DNA from: Rubrivivax sp. | Lineage (GTDB): Bacteria > Pseudomonadota > Gammaproteobacteria > Burkholderiales > Burkholderiaceae_C | DNA length: 5,200 nucleotides | Assembly (NCBI GenBank): GCA_027484885.1 | Contig: JAIXSD010000664.1 | Location: 1-5,200, forward strand | Direction: 5' to 3' | Shown here: piece after piece, positions 1 through 5,200 of the stretch | Numbering within the stretch: the stretch's first letter is position 1 | How the letters are laid out: each line of letters starts with the position of its first letter | Position numbers and translations under genes: made by a program | Notes under the pieces: model-generated | Seen by the model: the letters and a program-made list of their open reading frames with translations, nothing else | Database searches by the model: none | What the model was told of the DNA's origin: nothing

Positions 1-771
1 GTGGTGGACCCGCAAGCCATCCACGCCGCCGTGGAGGCCGCGCGCAGCCAGCTGGCCCAAGCTCTGCGCGAGGACTGGGTCGAAGCCTTCGAGGCCAACC
101 AGATCAAGGGCGGCTACACGCCCGACCCGGTATCCTCCGGCAAGCGCGCCTTGGCCAATCTGGCCCTGAGCATGCTGGTGCTGGACGCGGCCCGCAGCGG
201 CGACACCGTCTGGCCCGGCCGCGCTTACCAGCGCTTCAAGGACGCCGGCAATATGACCGAGCGCCTGGGCGCCCTGAGTGCCCTGGTCAACGCCCATGCC
301 GAGCTGGCCGAACCGGCCCTGGCCCGCTTCCACGAGCTGTTCAAGGACGACGCCCTGGTCATCGACAAGTGGTTCGCCCTGCAAGGCCGCACGCCGGAGC
401 GGGATGGCAAGAGCTTCGCCCGAGTCAAGCAGCTGACCCAGCACCCGGACTTCACGCTCAAGAACCCGAACCGCGCGCGCAGCCTGATCTCTTCGCTGTG
501 CATGTTCAACCCGGCCGCCTTCCACCGCGCTGATGCAGCCGGTTATGTGTTCTGGGCCGAGCAGGTGCTGGCTCTGGACGCCATCAACCCGCAGATCGCC
601 AGCCGCCTGGCCCGCGCCATGGACCGCTGGACGACCCTGGCCCGGCCCTACCGCAGCGCCGCCCTGGAGGCGATCCGCCGCGTGGCCGCCAAGCCCGACC
701 TGTCCAGCGATGTGCGCGAGGTCATCGACCGTGCGCTGGAGTCCGACAAGTCGGCCGACGCCGCCGCCTGA
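1..771 (+). CDS. pepN: Aminopeptidase N, C-terminal part (5' end outside window)
   Basis: M1-family zinc aminopeptidase that removes N-terminal residues from peptides in the cytoplasm. Only the last 256 residues are present. They match the all-helical C-terminal domain (DUF3458 C-terminal/ARM-like repeats) of Escherichia coli PepN as I remember it. Shared landmarks in order are GNMTERLGALSAL (about 83-95), DKWFALQ (122-128), NPNRARSL (155-162), NPAAFH (170-175) and NPQIASRL (196-203). E. coli PepN is about 870 residues, so roughly 600 residues lie upstream, including the GAMEN and HEXXH zinc-site motifs. The GTG at base 1 is an internal valine codon, not a start. The C-terminus ends in a short Ala/Asp/Lys-rich tail just after the usual PepN end. 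A hairpin terminator follows within 15 bases, so the gene ends its transcription unit. Family assignment is secure; catalytic competence cannot be judged here. Confidence 0.95.
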   Translation: MVDPQAIHAAVEAARSQLAQALREDWVEAFEANQIKGGYTPDPVSSGKRALANLALSMLVLDAARSGDTVWPGRAYQRFKDAGNMTERLGALSALVNAHAELAEPALARFHELFKDDALVIDKWFALQGRTPERDGKSFARVKQLTQHPDFTLKNPNRARSLISSLCMFNPAAFHRADAAGYVFWAEQVLALDAINPQIASRLARAMDRWTTLARPYRSAALEAIRRVAAKPDLSSDVREVIDRALESDKSADAAA

Positions 772-784
772 ACGGGCAGATGAC

Positions 785-808
785 AAGGGGCCAAGAGGCC
801 CCTTTTCT
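785..808 (+). terminator. Rho-independent terminator after pepN
   Basis: A perfect 8-bp stem (785-792 AAGGGGCC with 797-804 GGCCCCTT) closes a 4-base AAGA loop. It runs into a T-rich tract (803-809). It lies 13 bases after the pepN stop and 53 bases before the fbp start, so it should separate the two genes transcriptionally, at least in part. Confidence 0.85.
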
Positions 809-845
809 TCGTCTGCCGCGCTCTGAACCGAATTTTTACTTCCCC

Positions 846-852
846 GAGAAAG
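846..852 (+). promoter_or_regulatory. Ribosome binding site of fbp
   Basis: The purine run GAGAAAG lies 9 bases before the ATG at 862 and is a moderate Shine-Dalgarno match. It supports that ATG, from which the protein begins at the conserved class I N-terminus. I see no convincing -35/-10 pair between the pepN terminator and this site, so the fbp promoter is unassigned or weak. Confidence 0.55.
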
Positions 853-861
853 ACCGTCACC

Positions 862-1875
862 ATGACACGTCGCATCAGCCTGACTCAATACCTGATCGAA
901 CAACAGCGCCAGCACGGCCACATCCCGCAGGAGCTGCGCCTGCTGATCGAGGTGGTTGCGCGCGCCTGCAAACGCATCGCCATCAGCGTCACCAAGGGTG
1001 CGCTCGGCGAGGTGCTGGGCACGGCCGGCAGCGAGAACGTGCAGGGCGAGATCCAGAAGAAGCTCGACATCATCGCCAACGAGGTGCTGATCGAGGCCAA
1101 TGAATGGGGCGGCCATCTGGCGGCCATGGCCTCCGAGGAAATGGAAGGCATCTACCTGGTGCCCAACCGCTTCCCCAAGGGCGAGTACCTGCTGATGTTC
1201 GACCCGCTGGATGGTTCGTCCAACATCGATGTCAACGTCTCCATTGGCACCATCTTCTCGGTGCTCAAGAAGGCCGAGGGCAGCAAGGGCGTGTCGGAAG
1301 ACGACTTCCTGCAGCCGGGCAAGCAGCAAGTGGCCGCCGGCTACTGCGTCTACGGCCCGCAAACCACCCTGGTGCTGACCTTCGGCGCCGGCGTGGCCAT
1401 GTTCACCCTGGACCGCGAGCAAGGCAGCTTTGTGCTGACGCAAGAAGGCGTGAAGATCCCAGAGGACACCAAGGAGTTCGCCATCAATATGTCGAATATG
1501 CGCCACTGGGATGCCCCGGTGAAGCGCTACATCGACGAATGCCTGGCCGGCGAAGAAGGCCCGCGCAGCAAGAACTTCAATATGCGCTGGATCGCCTCCA
1601 TGGTGGCCGATGTGCACCGCATCCTGACCCGCGGCGGCATCTTCATGTACCCCTGGGACCAGCGCGAGCCCAACAAGGCCGGCAAGCTGCGCCTGATGTA
1701 CGAGGCCAACCCCATGGCCTTTTTGGTCGAGCAGGCCGGCGGCGCGGCCACCAATGCTCGCCAACGCATCATGGATCTGAGCCCCTCGCAGTTGCACGAG
1801 CGCGTGGCCGTGGTGCTGGGCTCCAAGAACGAGGTGGAGCGCGTCACCGCCTACCACCTTGATTCGGCCAAATAA
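862..1875 (+). CDS. fbp: Fructose-1,6-bisphosphatase, class I
   Basis: Hydrolyses fructose 1,6-bisphosphate to fructose 6-phosphate and phosphate, the committed step of gluconeogenesis (also used in the Calvin cycle where present); a cytoplasmic Mg-dependent enzyme. It has 337 residues, the usual length for bacterial class I FBPases. The N-terminus carries the typical ISLTQYL segment (about 5-11). The metal/phosphate site is visible as E92-E93 in SEEMEG and as [10 protein letters not shown] (114-123), the family signature containing the metal-binding D114 and D117. [10 protein letters not shown] follows at about 248-257. [14 protein letters not shown] (274-287) is the substrate-binding and active-site segment, with K275 and metal ligand E281. 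No expected catalytic residue appears missing. The gene is bounded upstream by the pepN terminator and downstream by the tRNA-Thr promoter, so it is probably monocistronic. No cbb (RuBisCO, PRK) genes lie nearby, so a gluconeogenic role is the simplest reading. Confidence 0.97.
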   Translation: MTRRISLTQYLIEQQRQHGHIPQELRLLIEVVARACKRIAISVTKGALGEVLGTAGSENVQGEIQKKLDIIANEVLIEANEWGGHLAAMASEEMEGIYLVPNRFPKGEYLLMFDPLDGSSNIDVNVSIGTIFSVLKKAEGSKGVSEDDFLQPGKQQVAAGYCVYGPQTTLVLTFGAGVAMFTLDREQGSFVLTQEGVKIPEDTKEFAINMSNMRHWDAPVKRYIDECLAGEEGPRSKNFNMRWIASMVADVHRILTRGGIFMYPWDQREPNKAGKLRLMYEANPMAFLVEQAGGAATNARQRIMDLSPSQLHERVAVVLGSKNEVERVTAYHLDSAK

Positions 1876-1888
1876 TTCCTGCTAGAAT
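1859..1888 (+). promoter_or_regulatory. Sigma70-type promoter of tRNA-Thr
   Basis: A -35 element TTGATT (1859-1864) and a -10 element TAGAAT (1883-1888) are separated by 18 bases. A TG at 1880-1881 gives an extended -10 (TGCTAGAAT). The predicted start is near 1895, a few bases before the mature tRNA at 1901. The -35 element overlaps the last codons of fbp. The 1889-1896 stretch between the -10 and the tRNA is AT-rich, as is common for stable-RNA promoters. Confidence 0.7.
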
Positions 1889-1900
1889 TTAAGGCTTGAT

Positions 1901-1976
1901 GCCGGTGTAGCTCAGTCGGTAGAGCAGCTCATTCGTAATGAGAAGGTCGGGTGTTCGATTCATCTCTCCGGCACCA
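1901..1976 (+). tRNA. tRNA-Thr, anticodon CGT
   Basis: A 76-base tRNA that reads the ACG codon. The acceptor stem GCCGGTG pairs with CTCCGGC, with one T6·T67 mismatch. The D arm is GCTC/GAGC around AGTCGGTA. The anticodon arm holds loop TTCGTAA with CGT at 1934-1936, exactly tRNA position 34-36. The T arm is GGGTG/CATCT around TTCGATT. A73 and an encoded CCA (1974-1976) end the gene. The anticodon stem has a G27·A43 pair, which as I recall is also present in E. coli thrW (tRNA-Thr CGT). It has its own promoter and terminator, so it is a stand-alone single-tRNA unit. Threonine identity follows from the anticodon and from the close resemblance to thrW. Confidence 0.97.
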
Positions 1977-1988
1977 TCAAAAAATCTG

Positions 1989-2024
1989 CAAAGCCCAGTT
2001 CGCAAGAGCTGGGCTTTGTTGTTT
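1989..2024 (+). terminator. Strong terminator after tRNA-Thr, possibly bidirectional
   Basis: A 13-bp stem (1989-2001 with 2006-2018, one T-G pair) is capped by a GCAA tetraloop (2002-2005), a stable GNRA type, and followed by TTGTTT. On the opposite strand the same hairpin is followed after four bases by six T (complement of the A run 1979-1984), so it could also stop leftward transcription. It starts 13 bases after the tRNA CCA end. Confidence 0.9.
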
Positions 2025-2184
2025 CAGGAGTGGAGCGGGACTGCAGGCAAAGCCGGCCAGGGCACGCAGGCGGCTGCGCTGACGTGGCGAACCAGCTTGG
2101 CCCCGGTCAGCACGTCATACAAAGCTGCCACGATGCAATGCCGGTCGGGCGACACTCCCGGCTTCACTGAATTCGCGCCGCACC
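2025..2184. other. Intergenic gap between tRNA terminator and VanZ-like gene
   Basis: I see no convincing + strand gene here. Open frames that start inside the tRNA and run through this gap are not supported by an RBS or by any family. The stretch must contain the promoter of the VanZ-like gene, but I can place no good -35/-10 pair. The minus strand is open from 2191 to 2024 (55 codons); see the findings. No copy of the tRNA 3' end, inverted repeat or integrase remnant was seen. Confidence 0.6.
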
Positions 2185-2646
2185 GTGACACGACCTAACC
2201 CTCTGGCCCACGCCTCAGCCCCTCACACATCGCCCCTCGGCAAGCCGGATTTTTGGCAACAGCCCTGGCTCCATCGCGCCTTGCTGGGCCTGTTCCTGCT
2301 GATGCTGGCGGCGATTTCCTTTCTGGCGCTGAGCCCGGCTCCGCCCAAACAAGCGACCCTGGGCTGGGACAAGCTCAACCATGCCAGCGCGTTTGCGGGC
2401 CTGTGCACGGTCGGCCTGCTGGCCTGGCCGAGGCGCCGGGTGGCGCTGTGGATCGGTTTGCTGGCCTACGGCGGCGCGATCGAGATCCTGCAAAGCCAGG
2501 TGCCCGGGCGCAGCGGCGAGTGGGCCGACCTGCTGGCCGACAGCGCGGGCCTGGCCCTGGGCCTGCTGATGGCCTGGGCGCTGCAGCGCGCGGCCCGCGT
2601 ACTCTGGGACCCACAGCGCACGCCCGCTGCGCGGGAAATGGGTTAG
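2185..2646 (+). CDS. VanZ-like small integral membrane protein
   Basis: A 153-residue inner-membrane protein of the VanZ-like family (PF04892). VanZ gives low-level teicoplanin resistance in enterococci, but most proteobacterial members have no established role. A polar N-terminal tail (1-28) leads to a first membrane helix (about 31-50). The family motif follows as DKLNHASAF (62-70). A second helix covers about 71-81, a third is at 86-103 ending in EILQ (100-103), then PGRSGEWADLLADSAG (107-122) leads into a last helix (about 121-136). The D-K-x-x-H, E-x-x-Q and P-G-R…D…D…G pattern is characteristic of the family. The start is uncertain: GTG at 2185 has no clear Shine-Dalgarno sequence, yet later in-frame ATGs fall inside the first helix and no upstream in-frame ATG was found. 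It may be co-transcribed with the sensor kinase 51 bases downstream. Confidence 0.85.
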   Translation: MTRPNPLAHASAPHTSPLGKPDFWQQPWLHRALLGLFLLMLAAISFLALSPAPPKQATLGWDKLNHASAFAGLCTVGLLAWPRRRVALWIGLLAYGGAIEILQSQVPGRSGEWADLLADSAGLALGLLMAWALQRAARVLWDPQRTPAAREMG

Positions 2647-2686
2647 TCTCGCTTCAAAGCGGTCGCCGTGCCCCTGGGTCGACCGC

Positions 2687-2692
2687 AGGGAG
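2687..2692 (+). promoter_or_regulatory. Ribosome binding site of the sensor kinase
   Basis: AGGGAG lies 5 bases before the ATG at 2698, a good Shine-Dalgarno match at normal spacing. It decides the start over the in-frame GTG at 2668, which would add ten residues. Confidence 0.75.
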
Positions 2693-2697
2693 CGCAC

Positions 2698-5200
2698 ATG
2701 AAACATGGCAGCAAGTCCGGAGCCTGGGCTCTGGCAGTGCTGCTGGGAGGCTGCGTGTTGGCCTTTGCCACCACCCTGACCTTGCAGCGGCAGCAAGAGG
2801 CACAGACCGAGCGGCGTTTCGGCGACTTGGCCGAACAGACCCTGGGCCAGGTGCAGGCGCGCATGCGCAGCTATGAGTACGGCCTGCGCGGCGCCCGCGG
2901 TGCGGCCCTGGCGGCAGGCCTGGATCAGCTCAGCCGCGAGGGCTTTCGGGAGTACATGCGTTCGCGCGATCTGGCGCGCGAGTTCCCGGGCGCCCGAGGC
3001 TTCGGCCTGATCCGCCGCCTGCAGCCTCAGCAAGAAGCCGCCTTTCTGCGCAAGCTCAAGCAGGAAATCCGGCCTGATTTCCACATCCAATCCCTGAGCC
3101 CCAACCGCGATGAGCGCTGGGTGATCCAGTTCATCGAACCCGAGGCACCCAATGCCGCGGCCCTGGGCCTGGACATCGCCTCGGAGGCCTCGCGGCGCGA
3201 GGCCATGCTGGCCGCGCTGAGCAGTGGCCAGGCCACGCTGACCCGCCCCATCACCTTGCTGCAGGCCAGCGGCAAACCGGGCCAGGGCCTGCTCTTCATG
3301 CTGCCCATCTACCGCAGCGGCAGCACGCCGAGCAGCCTGACCGAACGACAGGCCGAGGTACAAGGCCTGGCCTATGCGCCCCTGCTGGTGGAAGAGATGC
3401 TGGCCGGCCTGGACCTGCACCAGGACAGCGCCGCCGTGCGCCTGCTGGATGCCGAGAGCCAGCCCGAGCCCCTACCCTTTTTCGACTCCCGCCCCGGCGC
3501 GCCTGCGGTGGCGGGGATCAGCCTGCGCCTGCCGCTGCAGCACTACGGGCGCCAATGGCTGGTCGAGGTGCGCGCGCAGCCCGGTTTCCTGGCGCTGCAG
3601 CCGCAGCTCAAGCCCTCGCTGGTGGGCACCAGCCTGGCGGGCGTGTCCGTCTTGCTGGCCTTGCTCGTGCATCTGCTGGCCAGCAACCGCCAGCGCCGCC
3701 GCCAGGCCGCGGCCGATGCGGCCCATATGGCCACCATCGTGGCGGGTTCCAGCGACGCCATCGTCAGCAAAGACCTGCAGGGGCGCATCACCAGCTGGAA
3801 CCCGGCCGCCGAGAACATCTTCGGCTACCGCGCCGAGCAGGCGCTGGGCCGGCCACTGGGCGAGTTGATCGTGCCGCCCGAGTTGCAAGACGAAGAGGTC
3901 AGCATCCTCAGCCGCATCGCCCGCGGCGAGCGGGTGCCGCATTTCATCACCGTGCGCCAGCGCGCCGATGGCAGCCGGGTCGATGTGTCGGTGACCGTGT
4001 CGCCCATTCGTGACGCCCAAGGCCAGGTCATGGGCGCGGCCAAGATCGTGCGTGACATCACCGAACAAAAGCAGGCCGAGGCCCGCATCCTGCAACTCAA
4101 CGCCAGCCTCGAGAGCCAGGTGCAGGAGCGCACGCAAGAGCTGGAGACCGCGCGCCGGCGCCTGCGCAGCGTGCTGGACGGCGTGCCCTCCATGATCGGC
4201 TACTGGGACAAGCAGCTGATCAACCAGGTGGCCAACCATGCCTACTCCAGCTGGTTCGGCATCGACCCGCTGCAGCTGCCCGGGCGCAGCCTGCAAACCT
4301 TGCTCGGGCCCGAGCTGTTCGAAGCCAACCGCCCACATATCGAAGGGGCGCTGCAAGGCATGCCGCAAACTTTTGAGCGCAGCATCAGCCGCCCCGATGG
4401 CCGGGTGCGTCATTCGCTGACGCAGTACCTGCCCGACTGGGTCGACGGCGAGGTGCAAGGCTTTTACGTCGTCGTCAACGACATCACCGAGCTGACCCTG
4501 CAGCGCCAGCTGCTGCAGCAGAACGAGCGTTTCCTGCACTCGCTGCTGGACATCGTGCCCGGCATGATGCTGTATTGCACGCCCGACCGGCTCTGCGCCT
4601 TTGCCAATGCCGCCTTCAAGGACTGGCTGGGCCTGGGCGACATCGAGCTCAAAGGCCGGCCCATGGTCGAGCTGCTGGGCGAGGAGCGCGCGGCCTGGTT
4701 CCGCCCCTTTGTCGACGCGGCGCTGCGCGGCGAGAGCCAGCAGATGGAGCGCCGCATCGAGCATGCCGATGGCCACAGCAGCGAGGCCTGGATTCACTTC
4801 ATCCCCGATCTGGAGCAAGACGCCGAGCCGCAGCCGAACACGGCCCCATCGCCTCACACCAAGGTGCGTGGTTTCTTTGTGCTGGTCACCGACATCAGCG
4901 CGCTCAAGCAGGCCCAGCTGCGCCTGCAGGAGCTCAACCTCGTGCTGCTGGAGCGCAGCGAGCAGGCGCAATCGGCCAACCAGGCCAAGAGCGAGTTCCT
5001 CGCCAATATGAGCCATGAGATCCGCACGCCCATGAACGCCATCCTGGGCATGTGCTACCTGCTGCAACGCCAGCCGCTGGAGGCTGGCACGCTGCAGATG
5101 GTGCGCAAGATCGAGCAGTCGGGCAGCAGCCTGCTGACCATCATCAACGACATCCTGGACTTCTCCAAGATCGAGGCGCACCGCCTGGACATCGAGAACA
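2698..5200 (+). CDS. CHASE–PAS–PAS–PAS membrane sensor histidine kinase (3' end outside window)
   Basis: A membrane-bound two-component sensor kinase. The frame is open from ATG 2698 to the window end (834 codons). Domains in order: TM1 about 8-28; periplasmic CHASE sensor domain about 45-265, with [44 protein letters not shown] and LPIY as its recognisable blocks; TM2 about 307-328 followed by an Arg-rich stop-transfer; PAS1 344-455 ending in VRDITE; a Glu/Gln-rich coiled coil about 456-487; PAS2 488-598 ending in VNDITE; PAS3 609-735 ending in VTDIS; a second coil about 736-760; HisKA about 763-828, with phospho-acceptor H773 in SHEIRTPMN and the closing [11 protein letters not shown]. The HATPase domain and any receiver or Hpt domains lie beyond the window. 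This HisKA type is often found in hybrid kinases, which is inference here. CHASE domains bind small extracellular ligands; the ligand is unknown. PAS2 and PAS3 resemble each other and look like a tandem duplication. Confidence 0.95.
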   Translation, partial: MKHGSKSGAWALAVLLGGCVLAFATTLTLQRQQEAQTERRFGDLAEQTLGQVQARMRSYEYGLRGARGAALAAGLDQLSREGFREYMRSRDLAREFPGARGFGLIRRLQPQQEAAFLRKLKQEIRPDFHIQSLSPNRDERWVIQFIEPEAPNAAALGLDIASEASRREAMLAALSSGQATLTRPITLLQASGKPGQGLLFMLPIYRSGSTPSSLTERQAEVQGLAYAPLLVEEMLAGLDLHQDSAAVRLLDAESQPEPLPFFDSRPGAPAVAGISLRLPLQHYGRQWLVEVRAQPGFLALQPQLKPSLVGTSLAGVSVLLALLVHLLASNRQRRRQAAADAAHMATIVAGSSDAIVSKDLQGRITSWNPAAENIFGYRAEQALGRPLGELIVPPELQDEEVSILSRIARGERVPHFITVRQRADGSRVDVSVTVSPIRDAQGQVMGAAKIVRDITEQKQAEARILQLNASLESQVQERTQELETARRRLRSVLDGVPSMIGYWDKQLINQVANHAYSSWFGIDPLQLPGRSLQTLLGPELFEANRPHIEGALQGMPQTFERSISRPDGRVRHSLTQYLPDWVDGEVQGFYVVVNDITELTLQRQLLQQNERFLHSLLDIVPGMMLYCTPDRLCAFANAAFKDWLGLGDIELKGRPMVELLGEERAAWFRPFVDAALRGESQQMERRIEHADGHSSEAWIHFIPDLEQDAEPQPNTAPSPHTKVRGFFVLVTDISALKQAQLRLQELNLVLLERSEQAQSANQAKSEFLANMSHEIRTPMNAILGMCYLLQRQPLEAGTLQMVRKIEQSGSSLLTIINDILDFSKIEAHRLDIEN

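Noticed and set aside
1104..1862. 252-codon + strand frame inside fbp
   Set aside because: It is the +1 shadow of fbp, Arg/Gly-rich, without an RBS. The fbp frame carries all catalytic motifs.
2097..2123. TTGGCC … TACAAA as a promoter for the VanZ-like gene
   Set aside because: Both hexamers match poorly and the spacer is only about 15 bases, so this is no better than chance in such sequence.
1938..2198. 86-codon + strand frame beginning inside the tRNA
   Set aside because: It starts in the anticodon arm, crosses the terminator hairpin and has no RBS or family resemblance.
2623..2635. CCCGC-TGC-GCGGG hairpin near the end of the VanZ-like gene, as a terminator
   Set aside because: The stem is only 5 bp, lies inside the coding sequence and has no T tract after it.
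2668..2697. Upstream in-frame GTG start for the kinase
   Set aside because: The ATG at 2698 has a well-placed AGGGAG, and the extra ten residues would precede an already normal cytoplasmic tail before TM1.
2215..3420. 401-codon open frame on the minus strand
   Set aside because: It spans two unrelated + strand genes and the gap between them, is Gln/Gly/Ala-rich and has no recognisable motif. It is a composition shadow.
3472..5181. 569-codon open frame on the minus strand opposite the kinase
   Set aside because: Its translation is a low-complexity mix rich in Leu, Gln, His, Ala and Gly with no domain I recognise, while the + strand encodes a clear CHASE/PAS/HisKA protein over the same bases. 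Long antisense frames are expected from the third-position G/C bias.

Overview
The window is about 65% GC by eye and looks like a chromosomal segment of a betaproteobacterium, probably order Burkholderiales (Roseateles/Paucibacter/Rubrivivax-like). This placement rests on overall protein character, the codon bias towards G/C in third positions, and the aminopeptidase N–fructose-bisphosphatase pairing that I recall from that order. I cannot search for it, so the genus is a guess. All supported genes are on the + strand.

Layout. (1) 1-771 is the C-terminal part of aminopeptidase N (pepN), cut by the window start and closed by a compact hairpin terminator at 785-808. (2) 862-1875 is a complete class I fructose-1,6-bisphosphatase (fbp). 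(3) 1901-1976 is tRNA-Thr(CGT), with its own sigma70-type promoter overlapping the 3' end of fbp and a strong GCAA-loop terminator at 1989-2024. (4) 2025-2184 is a short gap with no convincing gene. (5) 2185-2646 is a small VanZ-like membrane protein. (6) 2698 to the window end is a large membrane-bound sensor histidine kinase (TM–CHASE–TM–PAS–PAS–PAS–HisKA), cut off just after the phospho-acceptor domain.

The first half is housekeeping: peptide turnover, gluconeogenesis and translation, each unit with its own transcriptional boundary. The second half is an envelope/signalling pair. A VanZ-like protein sits 51 bases upstream of a CHASE-type kinase and may be co-transcribed with it. The kinase's ligand, its response regulator and any link to the VanZ-like protein cannot be read from this window.

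I found no mobile element, CRISPR array or clear new system. The points most worth a second look are the truncated kinase (full architecture, and the Pro-rich insert in its third PAS domain), the weakly supported start of the VanZ-like gene, and a minus-strand ORF of 55 codons that ends against what looks like a bidirectional terminator. Very long open frames on the minus strand opposite the kinase are composition artefacts.
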